In this document: one piece after another, positions 8,241-16,338 of the stretch
Layout: the number at the start of each line of letters is the position of its first letter
Numbering within the stretch: position 1 is the first letter of the stretch
Source: Stackebrandtia albiflava
GTDB taxonomy: Bacteria; Actinomycetota; Actinomycetes; Mycobacteriales; Micromonosporaceae
NCBI RefSeq assembly: GCF_007994225.1
Contig: NZ_VLLL01000005.1
Location: 1,349,142 to 1,413,141, forward strand
Length of the DNA: 64,000 nucleotides
Direction: 5' to 3'
Translations under genes and position numbers: made by a program
Notes under the pieces: model-generated
Databases searched by the model: none
The model's input: only the letters and a program-made list of their open reading frames with translations
Told to the model about the DNA's origin: nothing

Positions 8241-9092
8241 TCAGGCGGCGGTGACGGGGGAGCCGAGCCGGTGCCGCAGCCGCCACACCACGGCGCTGAG
8301 GTCGGCGAAGGTGCGGCAGACCGGGTCACTGCCGTCCTCTGAGGTGGCCAGTGGGGTCGTGGCGCACGCCACCAGCACGTACGGGGGAGCGTCGTCGGGG
8401 TAGACCAGGGTCGCGCCGTGCCTGACGCCGTCGATCCAGCCGTTCTTGGACGCCGTGCGGGTCCCCGGCGGCAGGCCCGCCACCAGGTCGTCGGTGAACT
8501 CCTGGTCGGCCAGTACGGCGAGCATCTCGTCACAGGACGCGCGGTCGGCCATCCGGCCCAGGTGGATGGCCGAGAGCTGCCCGGCGAGGTCCGCCGCGGT
8601 GATCTCGTTGTCGACCCCGGCGTCCCGGGCCGCCATGTCCTCGATGCCGCGGCGGGTGATGCTGTCGGTGGCGCCGGCGACCCGGAACGCCTCCTGCGCG
8701 GCGGCGTAACCGACCTGCTCCAGCACCAGGTTCGTCGCCAGGTTCGACGAACGCACGATCATCCGGCGGATCAGCCAGCGCAGCGACGCGGTCCCGCCGA
8801 CCAGGCGCCACACCTGCTGGTCGCTGTCGTAGGAACGGCTCATGCCGAACACGCCGCCCACGGCGGACGTGAACTGTTCGTGTACCGGGATCTCGGTGTC
8901 CAGATCGAGCCTGCCCGCGTCGGCCAGGCGGTAAGCCGCCGCCATCACGCCGACCTTCATGGTGCTCGCCGGATAGTGCGTCACGTCGGGCGACCGGGTG
9001 TAGGCGGCGGCCTCGCCCGGCCTGCCACACCACACCGACACCGTTCCCCCCAGCGCCGCCAGCCGGCTTTCAAACGTTGTCAATTCCTCCAT
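8241..9092 (-). CDS. Class A beta-lactamase-fold serine hydrolase (probable cytoplasmic)
   Basis: 283 aa from the ATG at 9092 (an alternative GTG at 9125 adds 11 Arg-rich residues; neither has a strong Shine-Dalgarno). The active-site S-x-x-K is seen as ASTMK near residue 42-46. The second motif appears as SSN (RSSNLATNL), matching the SDN position, and the third K-[ST]-G motif is replaced by KNG (SKNGWIDGVRHG). There is no signal peptide. The changed third motif and missing export signal argue against a genuine secreted beta-lactamase; a peptidase, esterase or peptidoglycan-related role is more likely. A strong terminator follows, so it is monocistronic. Confidence 0.75.
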   Translation of the reverse strand: MEELTTFESRLAALGGTVSVWCGRPGEAAAYTRSPDVTHYPASTMKVGVMAAAYRLADAGRLDLDTEIPVHEQFTSAVGGVFGMSRSYDSDQQVWRLVGGTASLRWLIRRMIVRSSNLATNLVLEQVGYAAAQEAFRVAGATDSITRRGIEDMAARDAGVDNEITAADLAGQLSAIHLGRMADRASCDEMLAVLADQEFTDDLVAGLPPGTRTASKNGWIDGVRHGATLVYPDDAPPYVLVACATTPLATSEDGSDPVCRTFADLSAVVWRLRHRLGSPVTAA

Positions 9093-9170
9093 GGCGCCAG
9101 AGGCTACCGGCCGCCGTCGACCCACGCCATCGACAAAATGGCCGAGCCACCGCGCCGGGTGACCGGCCCG

Positions 9171-10451
9171 TCACGACCGGGTCGGAGCGGTCCGGTCCGT
9201 CAGCCGCCCGGCCCGGTCCAGCATGAGACGCCGTTCCCGCATGTTCTCCGTCAGGGTCGCGGCGGCCCGGAAGGCGTCGTAGGCCTCGGCCGAACGGCCC
9301 AGCCGTTCGAGCAGGTCGCCCCGAACCGCGGGCAGCAGGTGGTAGGTGTTCATCAGCCCGGTGGCCGCCAGTGCGTCGGCGATGGCCAGGCCGGCCTCCG
9401 GTCCGTGGGCCATGCCGACCGCCACCGCCCGGTTCAGTTCTACGACCGGGGACGGCACCGCGGTCACCAACCGGTCGTAGAGTTCGGCGATCTGCCGCCA
9501 GTCGGTGTCCTCGGCGGTCACCGCGCGGGCGTGGCAGGCCGCGATGGCGGCCTGGAGCGTGTACGGACCGGGATCGTCGGTCAGGCCCCGGGCGCGGGAC
9601 AGCGACTCCAGGCCACGGCGGATCAGCAGCCGGTTCCACCGGGTACGGTCCTGGTCGGCGAGGAGCACCGGCTCACCCGAGGCGTCCACCCGGGCGGCCA
9701 TGCGGGACGCCTGGATCTCCAACAGGGCGACCAGACCGTGGACCTCGGAGTGTTGCGGTGCCAGACCGGCCAGGATACGTCCGAGCCGGAGCGCGTCACC
9801 GCACAACCGGGGCCGGATCAGATTCTCGCCCGCGGTGGCGGAGTAGCCCTCGTTGAAGATCAGGTACACGACCTCCAGCACCGACGCGAGCCGCGCGGGG
9901 ATCTCCTCGGCACCGGGGACCTCGAAGGGCACTTGCGCCTTGGCCAGCGTCTTCTTGGCCCGCACGATCCGCTGCGCCAGCGTCGCCTCGGGAATAACGA
10001 ACGCCCTGGCGATCTCGGGTGTGCTGAGTCCACCCACCACCCGCAGCGTCAACGCCACCTTCGCCGGGGTGGACAGCACCGGATGGCAGGCCGTGAAGAT
10101 CAGGCTCAGCATGTCGTCGCCGATGTCGTCGGTGACCGAGTCGAAGTCGGTGTCGGTGGGCAGCCGCGCCTGCGCCCGACCGATCTCGGCGGTCTTGTCG
10201 GCCAACCGCTCGTTACGCCGGAACAGGTCTATCGCGCGGTTCTTCGCGGTGGCCATGAGCCACGCCCCGGGCTTGTCCGGCAGACCCGTCTCCGGCCACT
10301 TCTCCAACGCCGCGACCAACGCGTCCTGGGCCAGCTCCTCGGCCAGTCCGACGTCGCGGACGACCCGCGCCAGGGAGGCGATCAGCTTCGCCGACTCGAT
10401 GCGCCACACCGCCTCGATCTGCGGTCGGATGTCGATGCCGTTCACCCTCAC
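9171..10451 (-). CDS. RNA polymerase sigma factor, ECF42-like with C-terminal TPR-like domain
   Basis: 426 aa, GTG start. Residues 1-170 are an ECF core: region 2 (LAEELAQDALVAALEKWP) and region 4 (GLSTPEIARAFVIPEATLAQRI). The remaining about 250 residues are helical and Arg/Leu-rich (SATAGENLIRPRLCGDALRLGRIL, ELNRAVAVGMAHGPEAGLAIADAL), matching the DUF6596/TPR-like extension of ECF42. ECF42 members work without an anti-sigma factor and usually sit beside DGPF/YCII-domain genes, but no such gene is adjacent here. Inducing signal and regulon unknown. Confidence 0.85.
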   Translation of the reverse strand: MRVNGIDIRPQIEAVWRIESAKLIASLARVVRDVGLAEELAQDALVAALEKWPETGLPDKPGAWLMATAKNRAIDLFRRNERLADKTAEIGRAQARLPTDTDFDSVTDDIGDDMLSLIFTACHPVLSTPAKVALTLRVVGGLSTPEIARAFVIPEATLAQRIVRAKKTLAKAQVPFEVPGAEEIPARLASVLEVVYLIFNEGYSATAGENLIRPRLCGDALRLGRILAGLAPQHSEVHGLVALLEIQASRMAARVDASGEPVLLADQDRTRWNRLLIRRGLESLSRARGLTDDPGPYTLQAAIAACHARAVTAEDTDWRQIAELYDRLVTAVPSPVVELNRAVAVGMAHGPEAGLAIADALAATGLMNTYHLLPAVRGDLLERLGRSAEAYDAFRAAATLTENMRERRLMLDRAGRLTDRTAPTRS

Positions 10452-10596
10452 AATGTAGTGGGACTCCCCGCGTCACGGAAACCGGAGGCAGCGGGCCCGA
10501 TCCGAGTACCACGCCGCGTCGCCCGCCCGAAACGGCCGAAGCCGCCGTGCCGCGACCGATCCGCCACTAGGTTGACGGTGGACAGGAGGAGGAGAT

Positions 10597-11181
10597 GTGG
10601 ACGCGGTGAAGGCGATCGAACGGGATCACCGGGTGTTGGAGTCGCTGTACAACGAGCTGGGCGCCGGGAAACCCCGGCAGCGGGAACTGATCGCCGAGAT
10701 CGAGGCGCGCCTGCAGGCCCACAGCCGCGCAGAGGAGGCGGAGGTGTACCCCGCGCTGGCGGAGGCGGACCCCTCGGAACGCGGCGAGGTGCACCACGGC
10801 GTCGAGGAACACCGCGAGGCGGAGGAGAAGCTGCGCCGCGCGGAACAGGCGATCGGTTCCGACGGCTACGACGACGCCGTCGGCGAGTTCGTCTCCGCGA
10901 TCAGCCATCACGTCGAGGAGGAGGAGTCGGACATCCTTCCCGCGCTCAAGGAGGCGGTCTCGGCCGCGCGACTGCGGGAGCTGGGCGAGGCCTTCACCCG
11001 GCGACGCGAGTCGGAGCTGTCGGCGGCCGGAATCGAGGACACCGGCTCCCGTGGAGACGACCGCAAGGGCGGAGACGAGGACGTGACCCGGCAGGACCTG
11101 TACCGGCGGGCGCAGAAGGAGGACGTCCACGGGCGTTCCGACATGACGAAGGACGAACTGCGCCGCGCCCTGGACGACTGA
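10597..11181 (+). CDS. Hemerythrin HHE-domain protein with C-terminal SAP/Rho-N-like motif
   Basis: 194 aa, GTG start with GGAGGAGGAG just upstream. Residues about 1-135 form a four-helix hemerythrin-like bundle with His/Glu iron ligands spread as ERDH, QAHSRAEE, HHGVEEH and SHHVEEEE, consistent with a di-iron site that senses or binds oxygen or NO. After an Arg/Gly linker, the last 35 residues (DLYRRAQKEDVHGRSDMTKD) resemble the SAP/Rho-N-like motif often appended to stress proteins, which may bind nucleic acid. A perfect hairpin follows. The upstream 145-nt gap holds no recognisable gene. Family is firm; role in redox or nitrosative stress is inference. Confidence 0.85.
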   Translation: MDAVKAIERDHRVLESLYNELGAGKPRQRELIAEIEARLQAHSRAEEAEVYPALAEADPSERGEVHHGVEEHREAEEKLRRAEQAIGSDGYDDAVGEFVSAISHHVEEEESDILPALKEAVSAARLRELGEAFTRRRESELSAAGIEDTGSRGDDRKGGDEDVTRQDLYRRAQKEDVHGRSDMTKDELRRALDD

Positions 11182-11199
11182 CCGAGCCCGGAGGCGTGA

Positions 11200-11232
11200 C
11201 CGGTGGCCCCCGCCCACGGTGGGGGCCACCGG
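11200..11232 (+). terminator. Hairpin terminator after the hemerythrin gene
   Basis: Perfect 12-bp inverted repeat (11200-11211 with 11221-11232) around a 9-nt loop, 18 nt after the stop. No T-run. Confidence 0.7.
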
Positions 11233-11368
11233 CGTGACGGTGTGGCCCGCCCGCCCGCCGGCCGGGCGCGGCGGTCACCAAGGGGAGCCGGTGGCGTGCG
11301 CGGACCGGCCACCGATTGCGCCCGGCCGGTAGAGTCGCGGCACAACCCCCGGCCCCGGAGTTCTCGCA

Positions 11369-11986
11369 ATGTCGGTTCCGCACCCGTCCCCCACGGCCGC
11401 CGCGACACTGTGGCGACTGTCGATCGTGTTCAGCGCGCTGTACGGGCCGTACCGGCTGATCTTCTCCACCGGCGAGTTCAATCCCGACGCCCTGTACGAG
11501 CTGAGCCAGCTCGCGGGCGTCGTCGTCGGGGTGTGCTACCTGGGATTGGCGCTCTTCCCGCTGTTCGCCGGAGGACGCCGCGACGAACCGGCGTCGGCGT
11601 GGCTGCGGGGCGCCCTCGCGCTGCTGATGCTGTTGGTGTCGTTGACGTCGATACTGATCCTCAACGGCGGGCGGCTCAGCCACGGTGCCTTCTTCTTCGA
11701 ACACCTCGTCGCGCCCGTCATGGTGGTGCTCGACTTCGTCTTCGTGGGCCGCAACCAGTTCCGGACACGTTGGTGGCACCCGCTCACCTGGCTGCTGCCG
11801 CCGCTGGCGTACTTCGTGTTCCTACTGGCGACGGGGGTACAGGCGTACGGCTGGCTGTTCTCGCCGCACAACCCGTACTTCGCCGGCGTGGTCGCCGGAT
11901 TCGTCGTCGGCCTGACCGCCGTCGGATACGCGCTGTTCGGGATCGTCAGGCTACGGGCGACGTTGTCGGCCCGGCCGGCGGCCTGA
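11369..11986 (+). CDS. Pr6Pr-type integral membrane protein
   Basis: 205 aa, ATG start. Six hydrophobic segments can be read (about 11-33, 45-70, 80-100, 108-124, 138-160, 170-192). Features such as FFFEHLVAPVMVVLDFVFVG followed by a Trp-rich loop and a helix ending in YFVFLLATG match the Pr6Pr/FAR-17a-like membrane family. The biochemical function of bacterial members is not established. It is convergent with the response regulator gene, whose stop lies 4 nt away, so the two transcripts must overlap. Start context lacks a strong Shine-Dalgarno. Confidence 0.7.
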   Translation: MSVPHPSPTAAATLWRLSIVFSALYGPYRLIFSTGEFNPDALYELSQLAGVVVGVCYLGLALFPLFAGGRRDEPASAWLRGALALLMLLVSLTSILILNGGRLSHGAFFFEHLVAPVMVVLDFVFVGRNQFRTRWWHPLTWLLPPLAYFVFLLATGVQAYGWLFSPHNPYFAGVVAGFVVGLTAVGYALFGIVRLRATLSARPAA

Positions 11987-11989
11987 CCG

Positions 11990-12592
11990 TCAGATCCAGC
12001 CCTGTTCCCACGCCGCGTGAGCGGCGGCGTGCCGGGTGGACACGCCGAGCTTCGCCATGATCGTCGACAGGTAGTTGCGGACCGTTCCCGGTGCCAGGTG
12101 GACGGCCGACGCGATCTCACTGATCGGTCGCCCGGTGCGGGCGGCCCGCAGGATCTCGAGCTCCCGCGCGGTCAACGGGCAGTCGTTCTCGGTCAACGCC
12201 GACGCCGCGATCTCCGGATCCACGTACCGCCTGCCGTCGTGTACGTCACGGATGATCCCGGCCAACCGCTCCGCCGGAGTGGTCTTGGGCACGAACGCGC
12301 TCACCCCCACCGACAGGGCTCGCCGGAGGATCCCCGGCCTGGCGTGACGGGTCACCAGGATCACGGGCGGTCCCCCGGCGGCGAGTATCCGTTCCGCGGC
12401 GACCAGCCCGTCGGCCGGCGGCATCTCCAGGTCGAGTACGGCGATGTCGGGCCGGTGCGAGGCGACGGCCTTCACCGCGGCGTCACCGTCGCCGACCTCC
12501 GCCACCACCGTCAGGTCCGGTTCCAGGTTCAGCAGCGACACGAGCGCACCACGCAACATGGCCTCGTCGTCGGCCACCACGATCCCTATCAC
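11990..12592 (-). CDS. NarL/LuxR-family response regulator (DesR-like)
   Basis: 200 aa from the GTG at 12592, which overlaps the kinase stop by 4 nt (GTGA). The receiver domain (1-118) has acidic residues D8/D9, phospho-acceptor D54 (VLDLEMPP) and the switch Thr/Lys region. The LuxR helix-turn-helix is at about 140-195 (LTARELEILRAARTGRPISE, GTVRNYLSTIMAKLG). It is translated with the upstream HisKA_3 kinase, and the pair faces a divergent ABC exporter with a palindrome in the gap, so control of that exporter is the natural guess. The frame is open 18 codons further upstream, but those lie inside the kinase gene. Confidence 0.9.
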   Translation of the reverse strand: MIGIVVADDEAMLRGALVSLLNLEPDLTVVAEVGDGDAAVKAVASHRPDIAVLDLEMPPADGLVAAERILAAGGPPVILVTRHARPGILRRALSVGVSAFVPKTTPAERLAGIIRDVHDGRRYVDPEIAASALTENDCPLTARELEILRAARTGRPISEIASAVHLAPGTVRNYLSTIMAKLGVSTRHAAAHAAWEQGWI

Positions 12593-13782
12593 GACGTACC
12601 ACCCGTTCCCGCGGCGGCGGGCAGCCGTCCGCGAATCGTGAACCACCCGGAGGCGTGCTCCCAGTCGAGCGCGCCGGAGGCGGCGGTGAACCTGTCACGC
12701 AGGCCGGTCAGCCCGGTCCCCGCCGCCGCCACGGGCGCCTCGTCGGCGCCGTCGTTGCGGATGGTGATCACCATCGCCGAGGGCTCGGCCTCCAGAGTCA
12801 GTTCGCACCTGCGTGGCGACGCGTGCCGCAGCACGTTGGTGGTCGCCTCTCTGACCAACAGTCCCATGTCGCGTTCCACCGACTCGTGCCAACCGGTGTC
12901 GCCCGGCGGCAACCGCACGGCGGTGTCGATCCCCGCCGAGGACAGGACCCGCGAGGCGTTGCCGATCTCGGTGCGAAGCGAGACACGGCGGTACCCGGCG
13001 ACCACCGCGCGGGTGTCCCGCAGCGCGTCGTGCGCCAACTGCTGCACCTCACGCATCAACGCCACCGCCTCGTCGGCGCAGTCCGGCCGCAACCTGGCGG
13101 CCAGCTCGCTCTTGAGGGCGATCACCTGCAGGTGGTGGCCCTGGATGTCGTGCAGTTCGGCGGCGAAGCGAAGCCGTTCCCGGGCCACCGCCAGTTCACC
13201 GGTGACCCGCCGGGCCAGTTCCAGTTGACGCGCCACGTCGTACTGCCACCAGCTCATCCAGAGTCCGGTCGCGATGGAGAACACCCCCAGGCCGGCCACC
13301 GTGACGGTCGAGGCGGGAAGGCCGCGCCACCACGACAGGCCGGCGGCGACACCGATCGCCAGGATCGTCACCGCCGCCAGACCCACCGGCCGCCGTCCCG
13401 CCGGAAGCCTCAACAGGACGGCCGTGGCCAGTACCGCGCCGTGAGTCAACAGGCCGAAACCGGCGGCCCCGGACGGATCGGCGGTGACCGCCAGCACCGC
13501 CAGCGCCCCGGCCGCCGCCGTGAGCATCCCGATCTCGCGCCGGTCCACCGGGGGCGGCTCCTCGGTGCCGGTCACCCGCAGGAACGACCACGTCGGACCC
13601 ACCGCCGCCACGGCGAGGACCACGGCCGTGACACCCGCCCGGACCGCCGGTTCGCCGTCACGCACCATCGCCCACACGGTGAACCCGAACATCACCGCCG
13701 GAGACGGCACCAGGGTCCACCACACGCACTGCCGTAGGCGGGCCAGGTCGCGTACGCCCGGCGGATCGGTTCGGTGGGTCAT
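12589..13782 (-). CDS. Sensor histidine kinase, HisKA_3/DesK-like
   Basis: 397 aa, ATG start. About five to six transmembrane helices occupy residues 15-165. The dimerisation/phosphorylation helix then shows ELHDIQGHHLQVIALK with the phospho-His near residue 210, followed by a HATPase_c domain ending in a glycine-rich motif (GTGLTGLRDR). This is the DesK/NarX-type kinase architecture with a membrane-embedded sensor and no extracytoplasmic domain, so it probably senses membrane state or a lipophilic agent. It overlaps the response regulator by 4 nt and is transcribed divergently from an ABC-2 exporter. Confidence 0.9.
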   Translation of the reverse strand: MTHRTDPPGVRDLARLRQCVWWTLVPSPAVMFGFTVWAMVRDGEPAVRAGVTAVVLAVAAVGPTWSFLRVTGTEEPPPVDRREIGMLTAAAGALAVLAVTADPSGAAGFGLLTHGAVLATAVLLRLPAGRRPVGLAAVTILAIGVAAGLSWWRGLPASTVTVAGLGVFSIATGLWMSWWQYDVARQLELARRVTGELAVARERLRFAAELHDIQGHHLQVIALKSELAARLRPDCADEAVALMREVQQLAHDALRDTRAVVAGYRRVSLRTEIGNASRVLSSAGIDTAVRLPPGDTGWHESVERDMGLLVREATTNVLRHASPRRCELTLEAEPSAMVITIRNDGADEAPVAAAGTGLTGLRDRFTAASGALDWEHASGWFTIRGRLPAAAGTGGTS

Positions 13783-13845
13783 GCGTCAAGTATGCGGGCC
13801 GCGGCCCGCCCGCGCGAATCCGCGATACGGCGCTGACCTGGCCTC

Positions 13846-13859
13846 ATGACATCCGTCAT
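13846..13859. promoter_or_regulatory. Palindromic operator candidate between two-component genes and ABC exporter
   Basis: ATGAC-ATCC-GTCAT is a perfect inverted repeat in the 156-nt gap between the divergent kinase and ABC transporter genes. It is a good candidate binding site for the DesR-like regulator encoded by the adjacent operon. Confidence 0.5.
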
Positions 13860-13938
13860 CTCGATCGGTGACACCGCCACGGCCGGCGGTGCCGCTTCGG
13901 CACTACGCGTCCGGGGCGGCGGCGGCCACGGTGGAGGC

Positions 13939-14913
13939 ATGACCACCAGAACCGAATCGGCCGGGCGCGACGCCCGGCACCCCACGGGCGTCGTCGGTGA
14001 CGGCCCGGCCATCGAGGCGACCGGCCTGCGTTGCTGCTACGGGGACCACGTGGCCGTCGACGGAGTGGACCTGGCGATCGCGCCGGGCGAGCTGTTCGCG
14101 CTGCTCGGCACCAACGGCGCCGGCAAGACCACGACCGTGGAGACACTGGAGGGACACCGGACCCCCGACGAGGGCCGGGTGCGCGTGCTCGGCCGCGACC
14201 CGGCGCGCCACCGCCGTGCTCTCGCCGGTGAGGTCGCACAGGTCCTCCAGGAGTCCGGGTTCGCCGGTGACCTGACCGTGGCCGAGACCCTGAGGTTGTG
14301 GCTGCGGCTGCATCCACGTCGACAGTCCTATTCAGACCCGCTCACCGAGGTGGACCTGCGTCATCGGAGCGACGTACGGGTCGCGCGGCTGTCGGGCGGG
14401 GAACGGCGCAGGCTCGATCTCGCACTGGCGCTGGCCACCGGACCCCGGATCCTGTTCCTCGACGAGCCGACCACCGGCATGGACCCGGCGTCCCGGGAAC
14501 GGACCTGGCGGCTGCTCCGCCGGCTGGCCGACGACGGGTGCACCATCCTGTTGACGACCCACTACCTGGAGGAGGCCGAGGAACTGGCCGACCGCCTCGC
14601 CGTCATGCACCGTGGCCGCATCGCGGTGACCGGGACGGTGGCGGAGGTGGCCGCGACCCGGCGCGCCCGAATCCACTGTGTCCCGAGCTCCGGTGCCGGG
14701 CGCGACCTTCCCCCGTTGGCCGGCGACACGACGTGGGACGGACCGGCGTTGACGGTACGCACCCGTCACCTGCAGGCCGACCTCCACCGGCTGCTCGACT
14801 GGGCCGACCGCACACACGTCACATTGAACCGGCTGAACGCCGCCGAGGCGTCACTGCGCGAGGTCTTCGCCGCGGTGCAGGCCGACCGGGGCGAAATCGA
14901 GGAGACATCATGA
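13939..14913 (+). CDS. ABC-2 type exporter, ATP-binding subunit (DrrA-like)
   Basis: 324 aa from the ATG at 13939 (GGTGGAGG 2-3 nt upstream); an in-frame ATG at 13846 lies inside a palindrome and would add a Gly-rich, non-conserved leader. Walker A GTNGAGKTT (about 55-63), signature LSGGERRR (about 151-158), Walker B ILFLDEPTTGMDP (about 172-184) and the H-loop TTHYLEE are intact. It energises export through the permease encoded next, with which it overlaps by 4 nt (ATGA). Homologues export antibiotics, lipids or cell-envelope compounds; no substrate can be named. Likely controlled by the divergent DesKR-like pair. Confidence 0.9.
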   Translation: MTTRTESAGRDARHPTGVVGDGPAIEATGLRCCYGDHVAVDGVDLAIAPGELFALLGTNGAGKTTTVETLEGHRTPDEGRVRVLGRDPARHRRALAGEVAQVLQESGFAGDLTVAETLRLWLRLHPRRQSYSDPLTEVDLRHRSDVRVARLSGGERRRLDLALALATGPRILFLDEPTTGMDPASRERTWRLLRRLADDGCTILLTTHYLEEAEELADRLAVMHRGRIAVTGTVAEVAATRRARIHCVPSSGAGRDLPPLAGDTTWDGPALTVRTRHLQADLHRLLDWADRTHVTLNRLNAAEASLREVFAAVQADRGEIEETS

Positions 14914-15665
14914 CCGACACCGACACCCGATTCCGCCGGACGCCGGGATGGCTGGTCGTCGCCGGAAACGAACTCCGGCTGATCATGCGCAACAAGACGG
15001 TCGCCGTGACCGCGACCCTCGTCCCGCTGGCGATGATCGTGGTGATGAGCCTGGGCGACGGCGACGGATCCCCCGGCATGGCCGCCATGCACCTGGTGAT
15101 GCTGTTGGGGTTCTCCGTCTACGCGACCACCACCATGGCCCTGGCGCACCGCCGGGCCGCCATGTTCCTCAAGCGGTTGCGCGCCTCCCCGGTGCCCTCG
15201 ATGGGCATCGTCGCCGGACTGGCCTGCGGCCCGGTACTGCTGTTCTTCGCCCAGTCGGGCCTGTTGGCGGCGGGGCACGCGGTCGCGGGGGACATGCCGC
15301 CCCGCGACCCGGCGGTACTGGCGGCGGCGGTGGTGACCGGAGCCGTCACCTGTGCCGCCCTGGCGTTCCTGACCGCCTCGTTCACGAACACGCCGGAGGC
15401 CGCGCAACTGACGACCATGCCGGGCTTCATGGTCCTCATCGGCGGGATGCTGTGGGTGTTGAACACCCCCGCCGACGAGGTGACCGCCGTGCAGTTGGCG
15501 ATCCCCGGTGGCGCGGTGACCCAGTTGGCCCGCGCCGGCTTCACCACGCCCGGTGAGATCGCGGCGGTGCCCGGAGTGTGGTCTCCGGTACTGGCCGCCG
15601 TCGTCGTCTCGACCGTCTGCTGCCTACTGGCCGCCCGCCTGTTCCGGTGGGAACCCAGATCCTGA
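14910..15665 (+). CDS. ABC-2 type exporter, permease subunit
   Basis: 251 aa, ATG start overlapping the ATPase stop (ATGA). Six hydrophobic helices are visible (about 30-50, 57-78, 105-130, 138-160, 170-188, 222-243), the standard ABC-2 membrane-domain layout, with the family loop RAAMFLKRLRASPVPS between helices 2 and 3. It forms the export channel with the upstream ATPase, probably as a heterotetramer. The next small membrane gene starts 17 nt downstream and may belong to the same transcript. Confidence 0.85.
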   Translation: MTDTDTRFRRTPGWLVVAGNELRLIMRNKTVAVTATLVPLAMIVVMSLGDGDGSPGMAAMHLVMLLGFSVYATTTMALAHRRAAMFLKRLRASPVPSMGIVAGLACGPVLLFFAQSGLLAAGHAVAGDMPPRDPAVLAAAVVTGAVTCAALAFLTASFTNTPEAAQLTTMPGFMVLIGGMLWVLNTPADEVTAVQLAIPGGAVTQLARAGFTTPGEIAAVPGVWSPVLAAVVVSTVCCLLAARLFRWEPRS

Positions 15666-15682
15666 ACCCGAAGGAGCCCACG

Positions 15683-15910
15683 GTGTTCCGTTCCCCACTG
15701 GTCGAGGCGCTGTTCGGCGTCCGGCTCGCGGACAAGACCTCCACCGAACTGATCGCAGGGGTCGTCGGTGTCGCCGTGGTGACACCGGTCGCCGTCACGG
15801 CGTTCGACGGACCGGCGAGGGTGTTCCTCCCGCTGGCGGCCGTCGGCTACTGGCTGACACGGGCGGCACTGGTCGCCCGCCGCAACCGGGCGGGACGTCC
15901 GTCCCACTGA
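15683..15910 (+). CDS. Small two-helix membrane protein
   Basis: 75 aa, GTG start with AAGGAG 6 nt upstream, directly after the ABC permease. Two hydrophobic stretches (about 22-40 and 47-63) separated by a short loop and a basic C-terminus (ARRNRAGRPSH) suggest a small inner-membrane hairpin protein. I do not recognise a family. Its 3' end overlaps the convergent MerR gene by 64 nt. Position and spacing make it a likely accessory of the ABC exporter or a member of its regulon. Confidence 0.6.
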   Translation: MFRSPLVEALFGVRLADKTSTELIAGVVGVAVVTPVAVTAFDGPARVFLPLAAVGYWLTRAALVARRNRAGRPSH

Positions 15911-16314
15911 ACTCCCTGATGGTCGTCGACCGAGACCCGGTCCTCCGCCCGCGTCACGGGCGGAGGACCTGCGATCGCGTCGAGCGCCGCAGCGAGACGC
16001 TCACGCACCGCGACCTGTGCCGCGATCCGTTCGTCCAGCGCGGCCAACCTTCGACGGGCCACCTCGATCCCGTTCGAGGAAGGTGGTGCCGAGGCCACGT
16101 CTCCGTCGAGGCACGGCAGGAACGACGCCACGTCCGCCAACGTCAGACCCGCCGCGAGCAGATACCGGATGTTCGCCACCCGGTTCACGGTCGCGGCGGG
16201 GTAGTCGCGATAGCCGTTCGCCGAGCGCGTCGACTCGATGAGTCCGGCCGCCTCGTAGTGCCGCAGCGATCGCGGCGTCGCACCGGACGCGGCCGCCACC
16301 TCCCCGATACGCAT
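15847..16314 (-). CDS. MerR-family transcriptional regulator
   Basis: 155 aa, ATG start with GAGGAGGG 3 nt upstream. Residues 1-70 hold the MerR winged helix (MRIGEVAAASGATPRSLRHY, then SANGYRDY) followed by a dimerisation helix (about 80-118). No Cys pattern for metals is present, and the C-terminal tail from about 120 lacks conservation-like features and overlaps the convergent small membrane gene. It lies 24 nt downstream of an SDR gene in the same direction, and a MerR-type operator precedes the SDR, so it probably regulates its own operon. Effector unknown. Confidence 0.85.
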   Translation of the reverse strand: MRIGEVAAASGATPRSLRHYEAAGLIESTRSANGYRDYPAATVNRVANIRYLLAAGLTLADVASFLPCLDGDVASAPPSSNGIEVARRRLAALDERIAAQVAVRERLAAALDAIAGPPPVTRAEDRVSVDDHQGVQWDGRPARLRRATSAARVSQ

Positions 16315-16338
16315 GTTCCCTCCTCGTGGTTGCGGTAC

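Noticed and set aside
8418-11237. Long plus-strand open frame opposite the beta-lactamase-like and ECF42 genes
   Set aside because: The product is Arg/Gly/Pro-rich without domains, while the minus-strand genes carry clear family motifs.
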